The position numbers were made by a program, and so were the translations under genes. The notes beneath the pieces are model-generated. The model was not told where the DNA came from. It was given only the letters and a program-made list of their open reading frames with translations, and did not search any database. This document shows, in pieces, positions 53,121 to 60,593 of a stretch of 64,000 bases of DNA. The stretch covers positions 682,001 through 746,000 of the forward strand of contig CAMKEG010000001.1 of NCBI GenBank assembly GCA_946411505.1, in the 5' to 3' direction. The stretch is from an uncultured Treponema sp. (lineage in GTDB: Bacteria > Spirochaetota > Spirochaetia > Treponematales > Treponemataceae). Positions within the stretch are counted from its first letter, which is position 1; each line of letters begins with the position of its first letter.

Positions 53121-53261
53121 GCAAGCGGCGGGCATGCCGCCCTTGCGTCACGGTTGTTTTTAGGCGCATGGAGGCGCCGTATTTGGTATTGAACAAATAC
53201 CGCGAGTTTCGCAAAAAACGAAACTCGACAAGTTCAAAAGCGCGCGGAGGCGCTTTTGAAC
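53121..53261 (-). promoter_or_regulatory. Tandem hairpins between dnaK and dnaJ
   Basis: From dnaK outward: GTTCAAAAGCGC/GCGCTTTTGAAC (53232-53261), CGAGTTTCG/CGAAACTCG (53203-53227), GTATTTG/CAAATAC (53179-53200), GGCGC/GCGCC (53163-53178) and a GCAAG-GGCGGG...CCGCCCTTGC hairpin (53121-53146). The first two modules match those between the frdB-like and frdA-like genes in sequence and order. Confidence 0.6.
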
Positions 53262-53267
53262 TTATTT

Positions 53268-55232
53268 TTAATCGTGGACTTCGTAGTTCACGTCTTCGGC
53301 GCTGCCCTTGTCAAAGCCAGAGCCGTTGGCCGCTCCGCCGGAAGCGCCAGCGTTAGGGCCGGCTCCCGCGTTGGGGTTGGCTCCGGCGCCAGGATTGGCT
53401 CCGGCTCCGCCGGCGGCCTGCTGCTGCTTGTAAAGCTCTTCGGCAATCTTGTAAGAAGCCTGCTTTAGGGCCTCGGTCTTGGCCTTGATGTCGGCGGTGT
53501 TGTCGCTTTCCAAAGCCTTCTTAAGCTCGGCCACGGCGTCCTCAACCTTTTGCTTTTCGGCGCCGTTGATTTTGTCTCCCAATTCCTTGAGGGACTTTTC
53601 AGTCTGGTAAACCAAGCTGTCGGCTTCGTTCTTGGCGTCAACGGCTTCGCGCTTGGCCTTGTCGCTGGCGGCGTTGGCCTCCGCGTCCTTCACCATCTTG
53701 TTGATTTCTTCCTCGCTAAGGCCGGAAGAAGAAGTAATCGTGATGTGCTGGTCCTTTCCGGTTCCCAAGTCCTTGGCGCTTACGTTTACAATGCCGTTGG
53801 CGTCGATGTCAAAGGTTACTTCGATTTGCGGAACGCCGCGGGGAGCCGCGGGAATTCCGTCAAGGTTGAAGTTGCCCAAAGTGCGGTTTTGGGCGGCCAT
53901 CTCGCGCTCGCCCTGCAATACGTGGATTGTAACGGCAGTCTGTCCGTCGGCGGCGGTGGAGAAAACCTGGCTCTTTTTTGTAGGAATTGTCGTGTTGCGG
54001 TTGATGAGCTTTGTCATTACGCCGCCCATGGTTTCGATTCCCAAAGAAAGCGGAGTTACGTCAAGCAAAACGACGTCCTTTACGTCGCCCTGCAAAACGC
54101 CGCCCTGGACGGCCGCTCCGATGGCAACCGCTTCGTCGGGGTTGACGGAACGGCTTCCCTCTTTTCCAAAAAGCTCTTTTACTACGTCCTGGACTTTGGG
54201 CATGCGGCTTGAACCGCCCACCAAAAGGACTTCGTCGATTTTGTCGGCCGTGATGCCCGCGTCGGCCAAAGCCTTGCGGCAAGGCTCTTTTGTGGCCTCG
54301 AACAAGTCTTCTGTCATCTGCTCAAACTGGGCGCGGGTAAGGTTTTTCTGCAAGTGCTTGGGGCCTGTCGCGTCGGCGGTGATGAACGGAAGGTTGATGG
54401 CCGTCGATGTCTGGGCGGAAAGCTGGATTTTGGCGTTCTCGGCGGCTTCGCGGAGGCGCTGCAAGGCCATCGGGTCCTTTGAAAGGTCGATTCCTGTGTC
54501 CTTCTTGAACTCGTCGACAAGCCAGTCCATTATTCGGCGGTCCCAGTCGTCGCCGCCGAGATGAGTGTTTCCGTTTGTAGACTTTACTTCAAAGACGCCG
54601 TCGGCCAATTCCAAGATTGAAATGTCGAAGGTGCCGCCGCCCAAGTCGTAGACGGCGATTGTCTTTTCCTTGTTCTGGTCCTTGTTGAAGCCAAAGGCCA
54701 AAGCGGCGGCCGTAGGCTCGTTGATGATGCGCTTTACGTCAAGGCCGGCGATTTTTCCGGCGTCCTTCGTGGCCTGGCGCTGGCTGTCGTTGAAGTAGGC
54801 CGGAACCGTGATTACGGCTTCGGTGACTTCGCTTCCAAGGTAGTCCTCGGCGGTCTTTTTCATCTTCTGCAAGATGAAGGCCGAAATTTCCTGGGGGCTG
54901 AACTGCTTTTGGGCGCCGTTATCGGTGACCTCGACTCGGCAGTCGGCTCCGTTGTCAATGATTGTGTAAGGAAGCTTGGCGGCCTCGCCGGTCAACTCGC
55001 CGTAGCGGTGGCCGATAAGGCGCTTGATTGAGTAAACTGTGTTCTTTGGGTTGGTGACCATTTGGTTTTTGGCCGGCGCTCCGACAATGCGGTCGCCCTG
55101 GGCCGTGAAGCCTACGATTGAGGGAGTCGTGCGGCCGCCCTCAGCGTTCTGGATTACGACCGGCTCGCCGTTTTCCATCACGGCCACACAAGAGTTTGTC
55201 GTTCCCAAGTCAATTCCGATAATCTTTCCCAT
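53268..55232 (-). CDS. dnaK: Chaperone DnaK (Hsp70)
   Basis: 654 residues: ATPase domain with [18 protein letters not shown] and [14 protein letters not shown], substrate domain with [20 protein letters not shown], and a Gly/Ala/Asn/Pro-rich C-terminal tail. ATP-driven chaperone of the cytoplasm. It is the second gene of grpE-dnaK-dnaJ with a ribosome-binding site (AGGAGA) before the ATG. Confidence 0.98.
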   Translation of the reverse strand: MGKIIGIDLGTTNSCVAVMENGEPVVIQNAEGGRTTPSIVGFTAQGDRIVGAPAKNQMVTNPKNTVYSIKRLIGHRYGELTGEAAKLPYTIIDNGADCRVEVTDNGAQKQFSPQEISAFILQKMKKTAEDYLGSEVTEAVITVPAYFNDSQRQATKDAGKIAGLDVKRIINEPTAAALAFGFNKDQNKEKTIAVYDLGGGTFDISILELADGVFEVKSTNGNTHLGGDDWDRRIMDWLVDEFKKDTGIDLSKDPMALQRLREAAENAKIQLSAQTSTAINLPFITADATGPKHLQKNLTRAQFEQMTEDLFEATKEPCRKALADAGITADKIDEVLLVGGSSRMPKVQDVVKELFGKEGSRSVNPDEAVAIGAAVQGGVLQGDVKDVVLLDVTPLSLGIETMGGVMTKLINRNTTIPTKKSQVFSTAADGQTAVTIHVLQGEREMAAQNRTLGNFNLDGIPAAPRGVPQIEVTFDIDANGIVNVSAKDLGTGKDQHITITSSSGLSEEEINKMVKDAEANAASDKAKREAVDAKNEADSLVYQTEKSLKELGDKINGAEKQKVEDAVAELKKALESDNTADIKAKTEALKQASYKIAEELYKQQQAAGGAGANPGAGANPNAGAGPNAGASGGAANGSGFDKGSAEDVNYEVHD

Positions 55233-55257
55233 AATTATTCTCCTATTCTTCTATATA

Positions 55258-55929
55258 TTACTTGTCTTTTGGCATTGTCACCATAACTTTGGCGTTACGG
55301 ATGACCCTGTCCTTGAGCTTATATCCCTTAAGATAAACTTCCTTCAAGACCGGCTTTTCAACCTCGTCCTGGCAGCTGCCGATGGCCTCGTGCATGTCGG
55401 GATTGAAGTCCTCTCCGGCCTGGCCAAAGGCGGTCAAGTTGTACTTTGTCTCCAGCATCGAAATCAGCGACGAGCTTATGATTTTGACTCCGTCGGCTAT
55501 TGCCTTGGGGTCGTCTGCCTTTTCGGCGGCCTCAACCGTGCGGTCAAGGTTGTCAAGGCTGTCCAGCAAGTCCTGCAAAAGCGCGGTGTTGGCGTAGTCG
55601 TAGGCGTCTTGCTTTTCCTTTATCGTGCGCTTGCGGTAGTTGTCAAAGTCCGCGGCGCGGCGCAAAAGCTGGTCCTTAAGGTCGGCGTTCTCTTTTTCCA
55701 AAGCCGCGATTTTCTCTTCCGGGGTCGGCTCTTTTTCTTTCTCTGCGGAACTGTCGCCCTCAGACTGAGCGGAATCGCTTTCTTGAGCGGAACCTTCCTC
55801 CGCGGCTTGGGCAGAATCAGCCTCGCCGTCTTCTTTGCTTGAAGACCCCGCGTTTTCCTGCGTTTCTTCGCTATTCTGAGCGTTTTCTTGAACTTCTTCG
55901 CGCTCTTTTTCTTCTTCCTTTTCTTCCAT
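55258..55929 (-). CDS. grpE: Nucleotide exchange factor GrpE
   Basis: 223 residues. The first 80 residues are Glu/Ser-rich and disordered; a coiled coil and the GrpE beta-domain follow (LLRRAADFDNYRKRTIKE; FNPDMHEAIGSC). It releases ADP from DnaK. It heads the operon; no hrcA gene precedes it and I find no CIRCE inverted repeat upstream. The promoter's -10 is eight bases from the ATG. Confidence 0.95.
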   Translation of the reverse strand: MEEKEEEKEREEVQENAQNSEETQENAGSSSKEDGEADSAQAAEEGSAQESDSAQSEGDSSAEKEKEPTPEEKIAALEKENADLKDQLLRRAADFDNYRKRTIKEKQDAYDYANTALLQDLLDSLDNLDRTVEAAEKADDPKAIADGVKIISSSLISMLETKYNLTAFGQAGEDFNPDMHEAIGSCQDEVEKPVLKEVYLKGYKLKDRVIRNAKVMVTMPKDK

Positions 55930-55937
55930 ACCTATAA

Positions 55938-55966
55938 AGATAATAAAAATGGCGGGAAATCGTCAA
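55938..55966 (-). promoter_or_regulatory. Candidate promoter of grpE-dnaK-dnaJ
   Basis: On the minus strand TTGACG (55966-55961), 17-nt spacer, TTATCT (55943-55938), eight bases before the ATG. An overlapping TATTAT gives only a 15-nt spacer. Confidence 0.4.
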
Positions 55967-56009
55967 GTTTTTAAGGAAAAAAAATAAAAAAAAACGCCGC
56001 TCTCCCCTC

Positions 56010-56038
56010 TTGCGCATTTTGGCGCTTTTTGCTATGAT
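56010..56038 (+). promoter_or_regulatory. Promoter of the tRNA-Thr gene
   Basis: TTGCGC (56010-56015), 17-nt spacer, TATGAT (56033-56038), ending ten bases before the tRNA 5' end. Confidence 0.6.
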
Positions 56039-56048
56039 AACGGAACTT

Positions 56049-56121
56049 GCCAACTTAGCTCACCTGGTAGAGCAGCGCACTCGTAACGCGCAGGTATTCG
56101 GTTCAAGTCCGGAAGTTGGCT
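56049..56121 (+). tRNA. tRNA-Thr (anticodon CGU)
   Basis: The acceptor stem GCCAACT/AGTTGGC is perfect, the D stem is GCTC/GAGC, the anticodon loop CTCGTAA gives CGU for ACG codons, and the T arm is TTCGG-TTCAAGT-CCGGA. The last anticodon-stem pair (31-39) is A-C. CCA is not encoded; the discriminator is T. Confidence 0.93.
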
Positions 56122-56128
56122 TTAACTT

Positions 56129-56159
56129 AAGCGTTTCCTTTGGGGGGAACGCTTTTTTT
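56129..56159 (+). terminator. Terminator after tRNA-Thr
   Basis: AAGCGTTTCC pairs with GGGAACGCTT, followed by a run of T. Confidence 0.75.
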
Positions 56160-56225
56160 GTTTGTGAGCGTTTTGGTTGCTGCGGACTTGAACCGAGCGG
56201 CTCAATAAATTTCGCCGCGCGCCGT

Positions 56226-56285
56226 TCCATCGATGAGGCTAAACGGCGGACATGCCGCCGTTTTTAACGCCTCTTCGATTTTTGG
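56226..56285. repeat. Long intergenic hairpin
   Basis: ATCGATGAGGC ... AACGGCGG-ACATG-CCGCCGTT ... GCCTCTTCGAT forms a nested stem of about 50 nt. Its core resembles GGCGGGCATGCCGCC upstream of dnaJ. With the terminator and the msmK promoter it fills the 307-bp gene-free gap. Confidence 0.5.
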
Positions 56286-56366
56286 CGGGTTCAAGAGCCG
56301 CAAAAAGAAATTCACCCTTTCCCCACAAAAAATGTGAAAATTCTCCCAAAAAAAGCGAAAAAAAAT

Positions 56367-56395
56367 TTGACAAATCAAAAAAAGCGCCTTAAAAT
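56367..56395 (+). promoter_or_regulatory. Promoter of the MsmK-type ATPase gene
   Basis: TTGACA (56367-56372), 17-nt spacer, TAAAAT (56390-56395), then a leader of about 27 nt with GGAGG. Confidence 0.75.
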
Positions 56396-56428
56396 AATTC
56401 TAATAATATAATTTAACGGAGGGCCAGC

Positions 56429-57547
56429 ATGGCTAAAGTTGAACTCAAAGGAATTGGCAAAATCTACGACGGAAACGTCCGCGCGGTTACCAATTCAAAC
56501 ATCACAGTTGAAGACAAGGAATTCTGCGTATTCGTAGGACCTTCAGGATGCGGAAAGTCAACCACTCTTCGCATGATCGCCGGTTTGGAAGACATTTCAG
56601 AAGGAAAGCTTCTTATTGACGGAAAGGAAATGAACGACGTTCCGCCGAAAGACCGCGACATCGCGATGGTTTTCCAGAACTACGCTTTGTATCCTCACAT
56701 GACAGTATACGACAACATGGCGTTCGGACTTAAGATCCGCAAGATGGACAAAAAGGAAATCGACCGCCGCGTTCAGGAAGCCGCCAAACAGCTTGACCTT
56801 ACGCAGTACCTTACAAGAAAGCCCAAGGCCCTTTCGGGCGGCCAGCGCCAGCGCGTAGCAGTAGGCCGTGCCATCGTCCGCAACCCCAAAGTATTCTTGT
56901 TCGACGAGCCTCTTTCAAACCTTGACGCCAAGCTCCGCGTAACAATGCGCGCCGAAATCGCGGCCCTTCACAACCGCTTGCAGGCCACAATGATTTACGT
57001 TACCCACGACCAGATTGAGGCCATGACGCTCGGCGACAAAATCGTAGTAATGAAAGACGGCGTAATCCAGCAGATTGGAGCCCCGCTCTACCTCTACAAC
57101 AACCCAATCAACAAGTTTGTCGCCGGCTTCATCGGAACTCCGCCGATGAACTTCCTTACCGTAAAGGTAATCGAAAAGGGCGGAAAGGTCGTCGTTGACG
57201 AAGGCTCGTTCTCCGTCGTTCCCACAGCCGACCAGCAGAAGCGCCTCAAGGCCTATGTCGGAAAGGAAGTTTATTTCGGAATTCGTCCGGAAGACTTGGA
57301 ATACAGCGAAAAGGCCGGCGAAAACGCCATGCAGATGAAAATCACCAACAAGGAACCCCTTGGAGCTGAGACTCACCTTTACTTGGCCACAAACAAGGGC
57401 CAGAACATCATCGCCAAGACAACGGCCAACGCCGCGTTCCGCTTGGGCGAGACTGTCACATTGATTCCCGACATGAAGAAGGCCAAGTTCTTCTCTACAG
57501 AAGAAGGCGAGCCCAACATCATCGAGGACATCAAGAAGGAATGGTAA
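56429..57547 (+). CDS. msmK: Orphan MsmK/UgpC/MalK-type sugar ABC transporter ATPase
   Basis: 372 residues. Walker A GPSGCGKST, signature LSGGQRQRVAVGRAI, Walker B VFLFDEPLSNLD and H-loop YVTHDQIEA, then a C-terminal MalK-type regulatory domain (VYFGIRPEDLEYSE). No permease or binding-protein genes are adjacent, so it is likely the shared ATPase that powers several sugar ABC importers, as MsmK and MsmX do in Gram-positives. It has its own strong promoter, ribosome-binding site and terminator, as expected for a shared component. Confidence 0.9.
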   Translation: MAKVELKGIGKIYDGNVRAVTNSNITVEDKEFCVFVGPSGCGKSTTLRMIAGLEDISEGKLLIDGKEMNDVPPKDRDIAMVFQNYALYPHMTVYDNMAFGLKIRKMDKKEIDRRVQEAAKQLDLTQYLTRKPKALSGGQRQRVAVGRAIVRNPKVFLFDEPLSNLDAKLRVTMRAEIAALHNRLQATMIYVTHDQIEAMTLGDKIVVMKDGVIQQIGAPLYLYNNPINKFVAGFIGTPPMNFLTVKVIEKGGKVVVDEGSFSVVPTADQQKRLKAYVGKEVYFGIRPEDLEYSEKAGENAMQMKITNKEPLGAETHLYLATNKGQNIIAKTTANAAFRLGETVTLIPDMKKAKFFSTEEGEPNIIEDIKKEW

Positions 57548-57650
57548 GGCAGCAAGCTGCCTTGTCGAGAATTCGCGCTGCGAATTCTCGCATAAATGTT
57601 GAGTAGTCCTGAACATTATGGAAACATAAGTGTTCGGCATTACATACGGA

Positions 57651-57693
57651 GAACGGCAATATGGCAACAAGGGCCATTGCCGTTCTTTTTTTT
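57651..57693 (+). terminator. Terminator after msmK
   Basis: Stem GAACGGCAAT (57651-57660) with ATTGCCGTTC (57676-57685) and eight T. Smaller hairpins GGCAGC/GCTGCC and GAGAATTCGC/GCGAATTCTC follow the stop codon directly. Confidence 0.85.
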
Positions 57694-57709
57694 GCCCGCA
57701 AGCCTCCGC

Positions 57710-57738
57710 TTGATATTTATTCCGCGTTCCTATAAAAT
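57710..57738 (+). promoter_or_regulatory. Promoter of the MATE gene
   Basis: TTGATA (57710-57715), 17-nt spacer, TAAAAT (57733-57738), then only six bases to the ATG at 57745. A leaderless message is predicted. Confidence 0.6.
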
Positions 57739-57744
57739 GGCGGA

Positions 57745-59106
57745 ATGCAAGAAAATCCAGTCAAAGAAAACAAGATGGGCGTGATGCCGGTGGGCCGCCT
57801 TTTGGTGAACATGTCGCTTCCGATGATGATAAGCATGTTCGTGCTGTCGCTTTACAACATCGTGGACAGCATTTTTGTCTCCCAAATCAGCGAGGAAGCC
57901 TTGACCGCGGTGTCGATGGCATTCCCTTTTCAAATGCTCATGGCCAGCTTTGGCTTGGGAACGGCGGTCGGCGTGAACGCGCTGCTTTCGATGCGACTTG
58001 GCCAAAAGAACCAAGAGGGCGTCAACAAAAGCGCGATGAACGGCATTTTTTTGGCGGCGGTCACTTATGTTTTCTTCGCGATTTTGTGCGTTCTTTTTGT
58101 TCCGCCCTACTTTAGAAGCCAAACGCAAAACCAAACGATTATAAGCGACGGAATCATATACCTTTCGATTTGCATGCTCCTGGGCTTTGGCCAGTTTGGG
58201 CAAATGATGTTCGACCGCCTTTTGCAGGCGACAGGAAAAACGGTTTGGACAATGGCCTCGCAACTGACAGGCGCGATTTTCAACATAATTTTTGACCCCA
58301 TCTTGATTTTTGGCCTTGGCCCATTTCCCAAAATGGGAATCGCGGGAGCCGCGGCGGCCACGGTGGCCGGACAAATTTTGGCGGCCTGCGTGTCGCTTGT
58401 CTTTAACCTTAAAGTCAACCATGAAGTCCAGTTTAGCCTTAAGGGCTTTCGTCCGGATCCGACGGTCATTTTGCAAATCTACAAGGTGGGAGCGCCGTCA
58501 ATCGTCCTGCAGGCTGTGGGCTCACTGACCTCTTACACGATGAACTTGATTTTGGGCTTGTTCAAGGACATCGCCGACACGGCAATCGCGGTTTACGGCG
58601 TTTACTTTAAGCTGAACAGCTTTGTATTCATGCCGGTCTTTGGCTTGAACAGCGGCCTGGTTCCGATTATCGCCTACAACTACGGCGCCAAAAAGCCGGA
58701 CAGAATCAAGCGCGCGATAAAGCTGGCGATAATCGCCGCCTGCGCGATAATGGCCGTTGGCGTTTCGTTGTTTGAATTTTTCCCGCAAAAACTTTTTGGC
58801 CTTTTCAACGCCTCCGACAAAATGCTTGAGATTGGAATCCCCGCGTTGCGCCTAATCGCGCCCAGCTTTATGGGGGCGGCGGTTTGCATTTGCCTTGGAT
58901 CGGTTTTCCAAGCCCTTGGCAGCGCAAGCTACAGCATGTTCGTCAGCATCGCGCGCCAGCTTTTGTTCTTGCTTCCAAGCGCCTACCTTCTTTCGCTTAC
59001 TGGAAAGATAAACAATGTGTGGTGGTGCTTTATAATCGCCGAAATGATTTCAATCGCGCTTTCGCTGTATTTCTTTGCGCGCGTAAAGAAAAAGAAGATT
59101 GGATGA
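57745..59106 (+). CDS. MATE-family efflux transporter
   Basis: 453 residues with twelve membrane helices in two homologous halves, typical of MATE/NorM-DinF exporters (PVGRLLVNMSLPMMISMF; SISEEAL-like loop; GAPSIVLQAVGSLTSYTMN). It should export cationic compounds or drugs by Na+ or H+ antiport. The start has no Shine-Dalgarno. Its stop codon lies inside the 3' end of the opposite-strand tRNA-Val gene. Confidence 0.9.
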   Translation: MQENPVKENKMGVMPVGRLLVNMSLPMMISMFVLSLYNIVDSIFVSQISEEALTAVSMAFPFQMLMASFGLGTAVGVNALLSMRLGQKNQEGVNKSAMNGIFLAAVTYVFFAILCVLFVPPYFRSQTQNQTIISDGIIYLSICMLLGFGQFGQMMFDRLLQATGKTVWTMASQLTGAIFNIIFDPILIFGLGPFPKMGIAGAAAATVAGQILAACVSLVFNLKVNHEVQFSLKGFRPDPTVILQIYKVGAPSIVLQAVGSLTSYTMNLILGLFKDIADTAIAVYGVYFKLNSFVFMPVFGLNSGLVPIIAYNYGAKKPDRIKRAIKLAIIAACAIMAVGVSLFEFFPQKLFGLFNASDKMLEIGIPALRLIAPSFMGAAVCICLGSVFQALGSASYSMFVSIARQLLFLLPSAYLLSLTGKINNVWWCFIIAEMISIALSLYFFARVKKKKIG

Positions 59107-59171
59107 TATTGGGATCGAACCAACGACCTCTTCCGTGTGAAGGAAGCGCTCTACCACTAAGCTAATCATCC
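59100..59171 (-). tRNA. tRNA-Val (anticodon CAC)
   Basis: Read on the minus strand: acceptor GGATGAT/ATCATCC, D arm GCTT-AGTGGTA-GAGC, anticodon arm CTTCC-TTCACAC-GGAAG (anticodon CAC, codon GUG), T arm GTTGG-TTCGATC-CCAAT, discriminator A. CCA is not encoded. Its 3' end overlaps the stop of the MATE gene by seven bases. Confidence 0.93.
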
Positions 59172-59215
59172 AAGATTGAAAAAATAAAAACGCTTCCAGT
59201 TGCGGCTGCGTCTGA

Positions 59216-59340
59216 GCGGCACCGCTAGATATCGTCGCTACTCGCTGTTTGCGCTTGTAACTATCCAACGCTGCCGCTAACGCGGCAGGCGCAAACAGAG
59301 AGTTGCCGCCAGCCGCCCCGCGCCTTCGCGCGTTTTTATT
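59216..59340. repeat. Structured repeat A, copy 2 (inverted relative to copy 1)
   Basis: Aligns with the reverse complement of 47631-47757 over its whole length, including the GNNA-looped inner hairpin TGCCGC/GCGGCA and the covarying long stem. It lies between tRNA-Val and pta in a gene-free stretch of 366 bp. Confidence 0.75.
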
Positions 59341-59380
59341 TTTTCTAATATAACAAATAAAGGAAAATGTTTCAAGACCC

Positions 59381-59497
59381 AAAAAAACGCTCTCGCGAGA
59401 ATCCGCACGGCTGCGAACGAGGTACTTTTAGGGCAAAGCGATTAGCTTAACGTGTCCTATGTTCGCCCCGTCCGGCCTTCTCGCTACGCGTTTTTTT
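59381..59497. repeat. 117-bp imperfect foldback downstream of pta
   Basis: The left arm (AAAAAAACGC...CGAGAA...CGAACGAGG) and right arm (CCTATGTTCG...TTCTCG...GCGTTTTTTT) pair over most of their length. With T runs at both ends it can serve as a bidirectional terminator for pta and the tRNA-Val region. Confidence 0.6.
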
Positions 59498-59537
59498 GCG
59501 CTTGCTTCTTAGCCTTTGCTATTTTTCAAACAAAAAA

Positions 59538-60569
59538 TTAGGCCTGCAGCGCGGTGACGGCTACCGTGGCTACGATGTCGTCGACGTTGCAACCGCGGCT
59601 AAGGTCGTTAAGCGGCTTGGCGAAGCCTTGGCATACCGGGCCAATCGCCATCCAGCCGCCCATGCGTTGGCAAATCTTATAGCCGATGTTTCCCGCGTTG
59701 ATGTTGGGGAAAACAAAGACGTTGGCGTGGCCGGCGACCGCGCTTCCGGGAGCCTTAAGCTGGCCCACTTCGGGAGCGACCGCGGCGTCAAACTGGAACT
59801 CGCCGTCGATGGCCAAATCGGGAGCGGCTTTCTTTGCAAGCTCCGTGGCCTCCTGCACTTTTGGAACTGACTTAAAATACTTGTCGTCGTTTCCGCTTCC
59901 CTTTGTGGAGAACGAAAGCATGGCCACGCGGGGCTCGATGCCGGCGATTTTTTTGGCGGTGTCGGCGGTGGCGACGGCGATGTCGGCCAACTGCTGCGCG
60001 TCGGGCTCGATGTTAATCGCGCAGTCGGCAAAGAGAGAGACGCCTTCCTTGATGTAGGGATTTCCGCCTTCGGGAGCGACCATGATAAAGCTTGAGGAAA
60101 CAGTAGAGATTCCGGGCGCGGTCTTTATGACCTGCAAGCCGGGGCGCAAAGTGTTGGCCGTTGAATGGCAGGCGCCCGACACAAAGCCGTCCGCGTCGCC
60201 GGCCTTAAGGATAAGGGCTCCGAACATCGTGCGGTCTTTTTGAATGTAGGCCTTGGCCGCGGCAACGTCGGCGTACTCAGGCTGGTTGGTCTTTTTGTTG
60301 ATTTTTCCTTCGCGCGCCTTGAACAAAATTTCGGCGTAGCGGTCGGCGTCGGCGCTTGTGGCCGGATCTACGATTTTAACGCCGGAAAGGTCAACGCCGG
60401 GCACGGCCTTTTTGGCTTCCTCTTCCGTTCCCAGAAGAATGATTTTTGCGATTCCGTCCTTTACGATTTTAGCGGCGGCCTCCACCACGCGCTTGTCCTC
60501 GCCTTCGCAAAGAACGATTGTCTTGTTGGCCGCCTTGGCCTTGTCCAACAACTCATTGACAAAAGACAT
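59538..60569 (-). CDS. pta: Phosphate acetyltransferase
   Basis: 343 residues, the short Pta form without the DRTGG/N-terminal domain. Conserved regions: GDADGFVSGACHSTANTLRP, ISTVSSSFIM, NIEPDAQQLADIA and FVFPNINAGNIGYK. It converts acetyl-CoA and phosphate to acetyl phosphate for ATP formation by acetate kinase (not in the window). AGGAGC precedes the ATG, which lies 24 bases after the GT-like gene, so the two may be cotranscribed. Confidence 0.96.
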   Translation of the reverse strand: MSFVNELLDKAKAANKTIVLCEGEDKRVVEAAAKIVKDGIAKIILLGTEEEAKKAVPGVDLSGVKIVDPATSADADRYAEILFKAREGKINKKTNQPEYADVAAAKAYIQKDRTMFGALILKAGDADGFVSGACHSTANTLRPGLQVIKTAPGISTVSSSFIMVAPEGGNPYIKEGVSLFADCAINIEPDAQQLADIAVATADTAKKIAGIEPRVAMLSFSTKGSGNDDKYFKSVPKVQEATELAKKAAPDLAIDGEFQFDAAVAPEVGQLKAPGSAVAGHANVFVFPNINAGNIGYKICQRMGGWMAIGPVCQGFAKPLNDLSRGCNVDDIVATVAVTALQA

Positions 60570-60593
60570 ATAAATGCTCCTAAAAAATTTGTA

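Noticed and set aside
53632..54564. Long plus-strand frame opposite dnaK
   Set aside because: It is a shadow of the dnaK reading frame in GC-rich DNA, with no ribosome-binding site or recognisable domain.
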